Positions 7,142-13,146 of a stretch of DNA of 15,285 nt are shown here, piece after piece. Numbering within the stretch: position 1 is the first letter of the stretch; the number at the start of each line of letters is the position of its first letter. The notes beneath the pieces are model-generated. The model was given only the letters and a program-made list of their open reading frames with translations. It was not told where the DNA came from and searched no databases. The position numbers and the translations under genes were made by a program. Origin of the DNA: Phytohabitans sp036906915 (GTDB lineage: Bacteria; Actinomycetota; Actinomycetes; Mycobacteriales; Micromonosporaceae); NCBI RefSeq assembly GCF_036906915.1, contig NZ_JBAKHX010000122.1, positions 1-15,285 on the forward strand, written 5' to 3'.

Positions 7142-7291
7142 ACCTGACACCACGAGCCATTGTCAGACCAGGACAGGTCCGGACAGGTGATGTCAGGTTC
7201 GCGGGCGGTCAGAACCGGCGGTGACCGGTCCGGACAGGACCCGGGCGGGTTCGATCGGCCTGTCAGGACGGCACTGGGTCACGTCAGAACG
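7142..7291. repeat. Tandem operator-like array, 10-bp period
   Basis: Four consecutive 10-base units fill 7161-7200: TGTCAGACCA, GGACAGGTCC, GGACAGGTGA and TGTCAGGTTC, consensus xGWCAGgt. More isolated copies are an inverted ACCTGACA (7142-7149), GGTCAGAACC (7207-7216), GGACAGGACC (7232-7241), TGTCAGGACG (7261-7270) and CGTCAGAACG (7282-7291). Ten-base spacing puts the sites on one face of the helix, as for cooperative binding. The array lies between the divergent sigma-like/GntR unit and the methyltransferase unit, so control of both is the simplest reading. Replication iterons are an alternative. Confidence 0.55.
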
Positions 7292-7319
7292 CCGTACCGG
7301 TCCGGGGGCCAACACGCCT

Positions 7320-7886
7320 ATGACCGACGCCCATCACAACGCACCCGTCCCGGTTGGTGACGTGGTGCCCGGCGACCCGCCCGTCCCGATCACCGTCTGG
7401 TCCGTGCCCGCCCCGCGACGCGGCGAGAGCATGTCCAACGCGCTCGGCGTGCGGCTGGTCCACGGCTTCACCCACCCAGGAGACCTCATCATCGACCTGA
7501 CCGACGGTCCGCAGCTGGCCCGAGCCATCATTAACGCCCGGCGGCGCAGCCACCTCCAGTCCCCGAAAACGGTGGGCTGGGGCAAGGAGAACGCGCCGCT
7601 GATCGTCACCGGCTGGCCAGTCGAGGCGCCCGAAGCCGAGTTCTTCACCGCATGCCGTGCCCAACTCCAGCTGGGCGGCTGTGTGGCGGTGCTCCTGCCA
7701 CATGGCGACCCGACCCTTCCCGCCGATGTCGTGGCCGCCGCCAAGGGTGTGCGGCTGGCGTACCTGCAGCACATCGTCGCCGCCACCGACGCGGCCGTCC
7801 GCGACGGCCGGGGCCAGCTCGCCATCCACACTGACGTGCTGATCCTGACCCGTTCTCACGTCGAGGATGGCGGCGCCGATGGCTGA
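7320..7886 (+). CDS. Degenerate methyltransferase-like protein
   Basis: 188 residues from the ATG at 7320. The fold appears related to the methyltransferase encoded next. THPGDLIIDL (51-60) aligns with that protein's PGDLVFDPMCGSGTT region, APLIVTGWPV (92-101) with its VSLVLTSPPY, LGGCVAVLLP (108-117) with its PGGTVVIT, and the end 'TDVLILTRS' with its 'EDVLVLRRS'. The glycine-rich SAM loop has become DLTDGPQLA, and the catalytic SPPY motif has become GWPV, so methyl transfer is unlikely. It overlaps the next gene by a few bases. A structural partner or specificity role beside the active enzyme is plausible, comparable in logic to heterodimers of active and inactive MT-A70-type subunits. An earlier in-frame start near 7224 would run into the operator array and is less likely. 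Confidence 0.6.
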   Translation: MTDAHHNAPVPVGDVVPGDPPVPITVWSVPAPRRGESMSNALGVRLVHGFTHPGDLIIDLTDGPQLARAIINARRRSHLQSPKTVGWGKENAPLIVTGWPVEAPEAEFFTACRAQLQLGGCVAVLLPHGDPTLPADVVAAAKGVRLAYLQHIVAATDAAVRDGRGQLAIHTDVLILTRSHVEDGGADG

Positions 7887-8721
7887 AACCCTGTCGGTCA
7901 CGTCGGTCTGGCTGACCTGCCAGCGACCGGCCCGTGACCAGCGGCGAGGCCGCTACGTCCCCCAGACCTCCAGTCACCCGGGCAAGATGCTGCCCAACCT
8001 GGCCGCGCACGCCATCGCTTCCAACACCGCACCAGGGGATCTGGTGTTCGACCCGATGTGCGGGTCGGGCACCACCCTGGTCGAGGCGGTCCACCTCGGC
8101 CGGGACGCGCTCGGCGTGGACATCGAACCGCGGTTCACCGCACTCGCCGAGGCCAACCTCACCCTGGCGGCCAGCCAGGGCGCCGCCGGCGAGGCGAAGG
8201 TCGTCACCGGCGACGCCACCAGCTTGCTCGATCTGGTGCCCGCCTCAGCGGTCGGCAAGGTGAGCCTGGTGCTCACCTCGCCGCCGTACGGACGCGGAAC
8301 CCATGGGCTGGTGCGGGCCACGAGTACCGGCGTACGCAAGCGGGACCACCAGTATGGGGACAAGGCGAGGGGCAACCTCGCCTACGCGGGGTGGTCACGC
8401 CTGCTCGACGGGTTCGCCGCTATCCTGGCCGCCAGCTACCAGCTGGTGCGTCCCGGCGGGACCGTGGTCATCACCTGCCGCCCGGTACGCCGACAGCGCG
8501 ACGACTTCATCGACCTGCCCGGCGAGCTGCTGGCGGTCGCGAAGTCGGTTGGACTGGTTCCGGTGGAGCGATGCGCGGCGATGCTCGCCGCCGTCCGCGA
8601 CGGGCAGATCGTGCACCGTGCCAGCATGTTCGGGCTGATGGCCGTACGCCGCACCCGCGCCGAAGGCATCCCGGTGCACCTCGTCGCGCATGAGGACGTC
8701 CTCGTGCTGCGACGCAGCTAG
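7879..8721 (+). CDS. Class I DNA (or TRM11-like) methyltransferase
   Basis: 280 residues, or 284 if the ATG at 7867 is used. I prefer 7879 because GAGG (7863-7866) lies upstream. Numbered from 7879, HPGKM (33-37) resembles motif X, VFDPMCGSGTT (56-66) is the SAM-binding motif I, VDIEP (about 80-84) ends strand 2 with an acidic residue, and TSPPYG (133-138) is catalytic motif IV. The order X-I-IV is that of alpha/gamma-type amino-methyltransferases and of TRM11-like enzymes, which modify exocyclic amines (N6-adenine, N4-cytosine, or N2-guanine in tRNA). A 'RPGGTVVITCRP' strand follows. No restriction gene lies nearby, so an orphan methylase that protects or marks the element is likely. It overlaps the preceding degenerate paralogue by a few bases, which suggests coupled synthesis of the two. 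Confidence 0.8.
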   Translation: MAETLSVTSVWLTCQRPARDQRRGRYVPQTSSHPGKMLPNLAAHAIASNTAPGDLVFDPMCGSGTTLVEAVHLGRDALGVDIEPRFTALAEANLTLAASQGAAGEAKVVTGDATSLLDLVPASAVGKVSLVLTSPPYGRGTHGLVRATSTGVRKRDHQYGDKARGNLAYAGWSRLLDGFAAILAASYQLVRPGGTVVITCRPVRRQRDDFIDLPGELLAVAKSVGLVPVERCAAMLAAVRDGQIVHRASMFGLMAVRRTRAEGIPVHLVAHEDVLVLRRS

Positions 8722-9128
8722 TCGGCTCCGGTACGCCACCAGCCCGGCCCGCGCTGACCGGTGAACCTTTGTCCCGGCGTCCCTGGCCTGCGGTGTCAGT
8801 CCCGCGGGGTAGCGCTGACCGGTGCTGTCAGCACCGAGGCAGGGTCGGCCGGGCTGGGCTGTCAGGTCGTCGAGTTAGCCTCGGGGCACACCCTTTTCGC
8901 ACCACCCCATTGCTGACCTAACAGCCCGCCGCGCGCCGGCATTGCCCACCCCTGCGGGGGTCGGCCGCCCGACGCTAGGGCTGACAGGCCCTTCAGCACC
9001 CCGTCCCCAACACAGTGTCGACCTCGCGCCGCCCGGCGCGGGGCGACCTGTCACATTCCTGTTCCGTGAGGGGCGGCCACCACCGATGGCCGCCCCTTTT
9101 CGTCATGCCCACCGAAAGGAAGCCGACC
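8722..9128. promoter_or_regulatory. Intergenic region with operator words and hairpins
   Basis: About 400 bases without a gene. It holds the exact word TGTCAGGT (8860-8867) and relatives: TGTCAGTC (8794-8801), TGTCAGCA (8826-8833) and ACCTGTCA (9046-9053). It also has a 6-bp palindrome, GGTGCT/AGCACC (8821-8835), and a perfect CGCGCCG/CGGCGCG stem (9025-9040) just before the terminator-like hairpin at 9070-9100. Promoters for the accessory block should be here. No clear -35/-10 pair stood out. Confidence 0.45.
9070..9100 (+). terminator. Terminator-like hairpin in the leader of the 9129 gene
   Basis: GGGGCGGCCA (9070-9079) pairs perfectly with TGGCCGCCCC (9087-9096) around a seven-base loop, followed by TTTT and CGT. 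The ribosome site AAAGGAAG and start codon follow within about 30 bases. It could end transcription from the methyltransferase unit, or act as an attenuator for the downstream gene. Confidence 0.6.
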
Positions 9129-9632
9129 ATGCTCAGGAACGCCTGGTACCTGATCACCCACGCCGACTTCTACGACGGCCTACCCGACGCCCCGCGCCTG
9201 CCGCAGAAGCCCGAGCTGATGGCCACACTGGACGAGCTGTTCGGCGACGAGGCCGGCATCAGCCCGGCGCACACAGCCACAGCGATGGAGGTCATGCTGC
9301 GCATGGCCGAGCACCTGTCCGACGCCATCCCGCACGGCCGGCACACTGTCGGCGACGGCGCCCAGTTCGCCCGGCTGCTCAACGGCCTGAACCTGCTGCT
9401 GTCCCACCTCGCCCAGATCAGCCGCCGGCTGGCCCACCAGGTCGACACCGGCAGTGGAGCCGACCTGTCCGCCCTGTCGGTCGGCGAACGGCTGGCGCTG
9501 ACCGCGGCTATGGCGACGGCATGTTGCCGGCTGGAGGAGTCCGCCGGTCTGGTCAAGGAAGCGCATCTCGCCAGCAGGGTCGGCGCTGCGGCGATGACCA
9601 TCAACCGGCGAGATAGAGGCACGGATTCGTGA
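9129..9632 (+). CDS. Hypothetical helical protein
   Basis: 167 residues, mostly predicted helix, rich in Ala and Leu. It has an aromatic N-terminus (NAWYLITHADFYDGLP) and no recognised motif. The start is set by AAAGGAAG seven to ten bases upstream; longer in-frame extensions would run through the terminator-like hairpin. The last residues after 'VGAAAMTIN' (RRDRGTDS) look unlike the rest of the protein. The +1 frame, open from 9598, continues with clearly coding-like sequence to 9768, so the true C-terminus may lie in that frame. Function unknown; the conserved-looking leader places it with the other accessory genes of this block. Confidence 0.6.
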   Translation: MLRNAWYLITHADFYDGLPDAPRLPQKPELMATLDELFGDEAGISPAHTATAMEVMLRMAEHLSDAIPHGRHTVGDGAQFARLLNGLNLLLSHLAQISRRLAHQVDTGSGADLSALSVGERLALTAAMATACCRLEESAGLVKEAHLASRVGAAAMTINRRDRGTDS

Positions 9633-9768
9633 GCTGCGCGCCGAGACGATCGCGATCGAACAGCACGAGTTGCTCGCCACCGACGCCGGCCGTGCGCTGA
9701 TGGCTGCCCGCATGCCGAGCACGGCCGCCTCACAGACCGCCGCGATCACCGGCGTGAAACGAAGGTGA
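9598..9768 (+). pseudogene. Out-of-frame coding-like extension of the 9129 gene
   Basis: From 9598 the +1 frame relative to the 9129 gene is open to a TGA at 9766-9768. It reads 'GEIEARIRELRAETIAIEQH' and then an Ala-rich helix ending in VKRR. The amphipathic heptad-like pattern and GC-rich third positions look like real protein. There is no start codon with a ribosome site in this frame. The options are a frameshift mutation or assembly error near 9600-9632, programmed +1 frameshifting, or a gene with a rare start. A second coding-like scrap, 'TKTLADGAVTLKKRAFDLVL', in yet another frame ends near 9871. The whole 9633-9890 stretch may therefore be gene remnants. Confidence 0.35.
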
Positions 9769-9892
9769 GCACCCGGATGCCGGAGCCAGCCGACGCGCCC
9801 TGACCAAGACCCTCGCCGACGGTGCCGTCACCTTGAAGAAGCGGGCCTTCGACCTGGTCTTGGCCGCCTGAGCCGATCAGTCCACCGTGCAG

Positions 9893-9979
9893 CGTTGGGC
9901 CCGCTCGTTTGCGGGGCTGCCCAACGTTCGGCGCCAATCAATCTTCGCCGGTCTCCCTGCTCGGGAGGCCGGCATTTTT
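9893..9979 (+). promoter_or_regulatory. Tandem hairpins in the leader of the 9997 gene
   Basis: First stem: CGTTGGGC (9893-9900) with GCCCAACG (9919-9926), with an inner CCGC/GCGG stem. Second stem: GCCGGTCTCCC (9947-9957) with GGGAGGCCGGC (9963-9973), containing one G-U pair, a five-base loop, then ATTTTT and CGT. The second looks like an intrinsic terminator. The ribosome site GGAGG begins about ten bases later, so it may be an attenuator or a boundary that insulates the next unit. Confidence 0.55.
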
Positions 9980-9996
9980 CGTATCTGGAGGTTTCC

Positions 9997-10401
9997 ATGC
10001 CAGTCAGCTGGTGGCCAGTCCTAGCCATCACCGCCAGCCGCCCGCTGCGCGCCGAGTTATGGATCATCGAGCAGCACATAGGCTGGGTGTTCGAGTACAA
10101 CGAATCCATCCTGGACGGCCGTCGGTACGCCAGCCGCCGCCGGCTGATCATCGTGGGCGCGGACCTCATCGCCCGGATCCGCAACCCGTTGTCCTGCGGT
10201 GGCTTCGTCGTCGTAGCCACCGTCAACCCCGACAGTCCGCAGATGTTCACGCACGCTGAGCGCGTCGGCGCGTCCTACGTCATCGTTCTGCCGACCGCAC
10301 GGTCATGGCTAGTCCACCAGCTCTTGCACAACGTGTCGGAGCTGATCCTGCGGGGGCGTCCCCGGCCGGCAACGCGCGCCCGACGGGACGTACAGATATG
10401 A
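9997..10401 (+). CDS. Stand-alone CpaE/Ssd-type pseudo-receiver domain protein
   Basis: 134 residues. The pattern RLIIVGADLIARI (about 49-61), then GFVVVATVNPDSPQM, then ERVGASYVIVLPTARSWLVH matches the N-terminal receiver-like domain of actinobacterial Ssd/CpaE/TadZ proteins. There, 'LVVGADLA...VVVVG.DPDD...A..VGAE.VVFLPDAE.WLVE' precedes a MinD-like ATPase. Here there is no ATPase domain: the protein ends after a basic tail (RGRPRPATRARR). No phospho-acceptor pocket of a classical receiver is visible. The ATG at 9997 has GGAGG six bases upstream. Its stop overlaps the next gene's ATG as ATGA. It could compete with or modulate host septum-site or Tad-type proteins; this role is speculative, and the fold assignment is moderate. 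Confidence 0.5.
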   Translation: MPVSWWPVLAITASRPLRAELWIIEQHIGWVFEYNESILDGRRYASRRRLIIVGADLIARIRNPLSCGGFVVVATVNPDSPQMFTHAERVGASYVIVLPTARSWLVHQLLHNVSELILRGRPRPATRARRDVQI

Positions 10402-10928
10402 GCGAATCGACCCCGCCCACGATTCCGGTGAGGCTGCGTCACCGCCCGCTCACAGCTGGGCTCGTCGTGCCCTGGATCACTGCCCAGACTGCGGACGGCC
10501 GCTACCGGTTCGGCGCGGTCGACGCCGATCGCGCCGCACAGGCCCTGCACCGCCGGTGGTGCCAGATCTGCGGACACCCCCTGCAGGCCCGGTACGTGTT
10601 CGCGATGCGCGACCGCGACCTGCGCCGCCACATCGCCGCCGAAGCCGCCATGCACCCCGAGTGTTTCCACTACTCGATCGCCGCATGCCCGATGCTGGCC
10701 GGCCGCATGGACCACTACCGCGCCAGCGGACACGCCACAGCGTTCACCGGAGTCGGCATCGTGCTCGGCGACCCCGACGGCCACCGCGCCGGCCAGCCTG
10801 CCGAGGCATGGCACGCCGTCTGGGCACGCGACTACACGGTCATCACCGACCCAATCACCAACCTGCCGGCGGCGCTGCTGCTACCCAACCAGATCCTCCG
10901 CGTGCGCCCCATCACCGCACGCGGATAG
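10398..10928 (+). CDS. Hypothetical protein with probable zinc site
   Basis: 176 residues, translationally coupled by ATGA to the pseudo-receiver gene. The N-terminal 50 residues are beta-like. A central stretch has C55-x2-C58 ('RRWCQICGHPL') and later HPEC (86-89) with C97 ('AACPML'). This Cys/His set could bind one zinc ion in a treble-clef-like arrangement. Between them lies 'VFAMRDRDLRRHIAAEAAMH', a conserved-looking helix. The C-terminus ends with 'YTVITDPITNLPAALLLPNQ', beta-rich and without known motifs. I do not recognise the family. About 200 bases of leader separate it from the first GGDEF gene. Confidence 0.6.
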   Translation: MSESTPPTIPVRLRHRPLTAGLVVPWITAQTADGRYRFGAVDADRAAQALHRRWCQICGHPLQARYVFAMRDRDLRRHIAAEAAMHPECFHYSIAACPMLAGRMDHYRASGHATAFTGVGIVLGDPDGHRAGQPAEAWHAVWARDYTVITDPITNLPAALLLPNQILRVRPITARG

Positions 10929-11037
10929 GCCACACACCGGACCAGCATGCCGAGCCCAGGCCCGAGCCCGACAACCGGCCTGAGGGGCCGTCCGGCAAGC
11001 ACGAGGCCGCCGATCAGCGGCCCAAACACAGGAAAAG

Positions 11038-11115
11038 CGGCCCGCCACCGGCGGGCCGTCATCCGTTATTGGACCCGGGACGCCACCGCCTAGGAAACGT
11101 AAGCGTCCCGGGTTC
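11038..11115 (+). ncRNA. Two-hairpin structured leader of the first GGDEF gene
   Basis: Hairpin 1: CGGCCCGCC (11038-11046) with GGCGGGCCG (11050-11058). Hairpin 2: GGACCCGGGACGC (11071-11083) with GCGTCCCGGGTTC (11103-11115), one G-U pair, 19-base loop. The leader of the second GGDEF gene has the same two stems, and the loops share CGCCTA followed by AAACGT. The second stem ends 19 bases before the GTG start. This is a candidate cis-regulatory RNA; it does not match the c-di-GMP riboswitch consensus I know. Confidence 0.5.
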
Positions 11116-11134
11116 TCTCAATGAGAGGACTCCA

Positions 11135-11854
11135 GTGTCCATCCATGCTGCCCTTGCCGCCACCGCGGCACTCAGCTTCACCGCGGGCTGGCTCAGCGCC
11201 CGCCCAACAATCCGCACACTCCAGGCCCAGGTTGATCTCCTCGAAGTCCGGCTCCGTGCGGCTCAACACGTCGCCGGGCACGACCGGCTTACGGGCCTAC
11301 CCAACCGGACGTCGGCGGAACAGCTCTTCAACGTCCGTGAACTGCTCGGCGCCGCCACCACCGTCGCCCTGGTCGACCTCGATGGGTTCAAGCGCACCAA
11401 CGACACCTACGGCCACCACGCCGGCGACGATCTGCTACGCGCAGTCGCCGAGCGGCTGGCCGTCGCTGCCAAGGCACACGGCGGGATGGCGGCACGCCTC
11501 GCGGGAGACGAGTTCCTCCTCCTGCTCCCCACGAATGGCGATGAACCTGCCAAGCCGGTGGCCACCATCCTGAACCTCGTCGCGGAGCCGGCCATCCTGC
11601 GCACCGACGACGGCCACATCACCTTGCATCCCACGGCCAGCGCCGGCATCGCCGTGTACGACGGCATCTACGGCACGTTCGGCGCGATGCTCCACCACGC
11701 CGACATCGCCCTCTACCACGCCAAACGGCACCCCGGCAGCCACCGCACCTACCACCCCGAAATGCGCATGCCCCGCAACAGCGGACGGCACGGCCCACGC
11801 CGCCGCGACCAACGCCCGGCAGACGGGCGGTTCGACGGCGAGGTGACGCCATGA
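11135..11854 (+). CDS. GGDEF-domain protein, probable diguanylate cyclase
   Basis: 239 residues from GTG 11135, which has GAGAGGA about seven bases upstream. A hydrophobic N-terminal helix (about 4-20) and a short coiled coil (24-46) precede a complete GGDEF domain. Visible motifs are DRLTGLPNR (50-58), VDLDGFKRTNDTYGH (80-94), the signature AGDEF (123-127) and HADIALYHAK (188-197). AGDEF in place of GGDEF is a variant known in active enzymes, so synthesis of cyclic di-GMP from two GTP is likely. The usual RxxD inhibitory site before the signature is absent, so product inhibition there is not expected. The C-terminal tail is basic and Arg/Pro-rich. Its stop overlaps the next gene as ATGA. Diguanylate cyclases are known ICE cargo in SXT-type elements, where they affect transfer and lifestyle. 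Confidence 0.8.
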   Translation: MSIHAALAATAALSFTAGWLSARPTIRTLQAQVDLLEVRLRAAQHVAGHDRLTGLPNRTSAEQLFNVRELLGAATTVALVDLDGFKRTNDTYGHHAGDDLLRAVAERLAVAAKAHGGMAARLAGDEFLLLLPTNGDEPAKPVATILNLVAEPAILRTDDGHITLHPTASAGIAVYDGIYGTFGAMLHHADIALYHAKRHPGSHRTYHPEMRMPRNSGRHGPRRRDQRPADGRFDGEVTP

Positions 11855-12585
11855 TCAGTCAGCCTCGCCACGAGATCGTCATGCGCTCAGCGGGAAGGTT
11901 GACCTGCGGCGACCTGGCAATAGAGCCGTCACTCGGCATCGCCCGCGTCGCCGCGGTCCGCCACGACGGCCCGTACGTCCACCTCACCTGGGCGGACGAC
12001 TACGGACCGAGCACCGCTACTAGCCGATACCCCGCCGGCCTAGTGCTGCCAGTGCGGGTACCGCACCCACTGGACCGGCTCAAGATCAAACGAGCCATCG
12101 AGCAAGCAACGTGGGCGAAGCGCGCCGTCCGAAGCGACACGGCATGGCTCATCGCCGCGCACCTGAATCATGGCCCGGGAACAGCACTTCACAGGTTCAC
12201 CAGGGACGGAGCCGTAACTGGTGCACTGTTCGAGGAATTGGAGCAGGTCAAGCGCATGCCTGCCTGGGTAGACGCTCTGGCGCGCTACTGCCTGGATCGC
12301 GACTACAAAGGACCGCTGTCCGGCTGGTGGCCGGGTAGAGGAAACGACGAGCCGGCAGCCACCCAACGACCCGCGCCGCCAAGTCGCCGGCGTCGACGCC
12401 CGGTGCTGGCCAGGAAATATATGTACACCGAGACAGCGCAGCGGCTCATCGACGCCGCCTTCGCCATGGGACTCGAGGCATGCCGAGACGAGATCATCGC
12501 CGCCAAGGCCAAGTGGATCATCCGGCACTACAGCGCTCCAGAGACGGTCTGCCAGCACCTCCACGAACAGCGGCAAACGGGATGA
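11851..12585 (+). CDS. Hypothetical protein coupled to the GGDEF gene
   Basis: 244 residues, with the start codon inside the ATGA overlap with the GGDEF gene. Residues about 1-75 look beta-rich ('YVHLTWADDYG', 'AGLVLPVRVPHPLDRLKIKR'). The middle is helical, with 'LFEELEQVKRMPAWVDALAR'. A Pro/Arg-rich linker (about 163-190) separates a C-terminal helical piece with 'ETAQRLIDAAFAMGLEACRD'. No catalytic motif is recognised. Close coupling suggests it works with, or responds to, the diguanylate cyclase; no c-di-GMP-binding motif such as RxxxR...DxSxxG (PilZ) is evident. It is followed by another coupled gene. Confidence 0.55.
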   Translation: MISQPRHEIVMRSAGRLTCGDLAIEPSLGIARVAAVRHDGPYVHLTWADDYGPSTATSRYPAGLVLPVRVPHPLDRLKIKRAIEQATWAKRAVRSDTAWLIAAHLNHGPGTALHRFTRDGAVTGALFEELEQVKRMPAWVDALARYCLDRDYKGPLSGWWPGRGNDEPAATQRPAPPSRRRRRPVLARKYMYTETAQRLIDAAFAMGLEACRDEIIAAKAKWIIRHYSAPETVCQHLHEQRQTG

Positions 12586-12980
12586 CCAGCCGGCATCCCG
12601 AGCCAGATGCCACCCAGATCCATCGGCTGTGCGTATTCGACCTTTTCCTGGACTGCGGCCACATCGCCACCGTAGCTATCGACGGCTGGTATCCGGTCTC
12701 GATCGCTTGCTGCGACCGGCTCGGCGGCACCATCCTGCACGGTGTGTACGTCCCGTACGCCTCCCATGTGGAGTACGTCAACGTGCTGTCGGAGAAGTAC
12801 GAGCACCGACCGTTAGGCACGCCCAGCGATCCCACCCGGTTGCTTGGCCGCCGTTCACGCACCGATGATCCCCGGCAACCGGCCTACCGCTGGGCCAAGG
12901 GCACGGCTGGACGGTACCCCGCCCGCGTCGGTGCGGCCTGGACCATCGACGGCTCCACACCACCGGCCTCGGAGCGCTGA
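12582..12980 (+). CDS. Small hypothetical protein with Cys/His cluster
   Basis: 132 residues, third gene of the first GGDEF group, with ATG 12582 overlapping the previous TGA. The N-terminal half has C17, C25-G-H27 and C43-C44 ('FLDCGHIAT', 'IACCDRLGG'), which could form a small metal site. The C-terminal half is basic and looks disordered (RRSRTDDPRQPAYR and similar). No family is recognised. A leader with two hairpins for the next GGDEF gene begins 68 bases after its stop. Confidence 0.5.
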   Translation: MTSRHPEPDATQIHRLCVFDLFLDCGHIATVAIDGWYPVSIACCDRLGGTILHGVYVPYASHVEYVNVLSEKYEHRPLGTPSDPTRLLGRRSRTDDPRQPAYRWAKGTAGRYPARVGAAWTIDGSTPPASER

Positions 12981-13047
12981 CCGAGCAGCCACCCACTTCC
13001 TCACCGCACCGCCGTTGCCGCCGGCATCGCGGCACAAACACGAATGA

Positions 13048-13126
13048 CGGCCCGCCTTCGGCGGGTCGTCGCCGCATTCAGGACCCGGGACGCTCTCGCC
13101 TACCAAAACGTTCGCGTCCCGGGTTC
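13048..13126 (+). ncRNA. Two-hairpin structured leader of the second GGDEF gene
   Basis: Hairpin 1: CGGCCCGCC (13048-13056) with GGCGGGTCG (13060-13068), where one C-to-T change keeps pairing as G-U. Hairpin 2: GGACCCGGGACGC (13081-13093) with GCGTCCCGGGTTC (13114-13126), 20-base loop. Stems, spacing, order and loop core match the leader of the first GGDEF gene. A strong AAAGGAGGA site (13133-13141) and GTG start follow. Confidence 0.5.
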
Positions 13127-13146
13127 TCCACCAAAGGAGGACCCAA

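Noticed and set aside
7161..7200. CRISPR array
   Set aside because: The 10-base units are contiguous without spacers of 25-40 bases, and no cas genes are present.
9170..9749. Two long minus-strand frames opposite the 9129 gene
   Set aside because: Both are Ser/Arg- or Gly/Gln-rich reverse-frame shadows. The plus-strand gene has a good ribosome site and leader.
11071..11115. c-di-GMP riboswitch upstream of the GGDEF gene
   Set aside because: The two-stem form lacks the conserved GEMM features I know (CACGCA start, tetraloop and receptor). It is kept only as an unassigned structured leader.
10556..11134. Upstream in-frame extension of the first GGDEF protein
   Set aside because: The extension would overlap the cysteine-rich gene and read through both leader hairpins with Arg/Pro-rich sequence. 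The GTG at 11135 has a ribosome site and mirrors the GTG of the second GGDEF gene.
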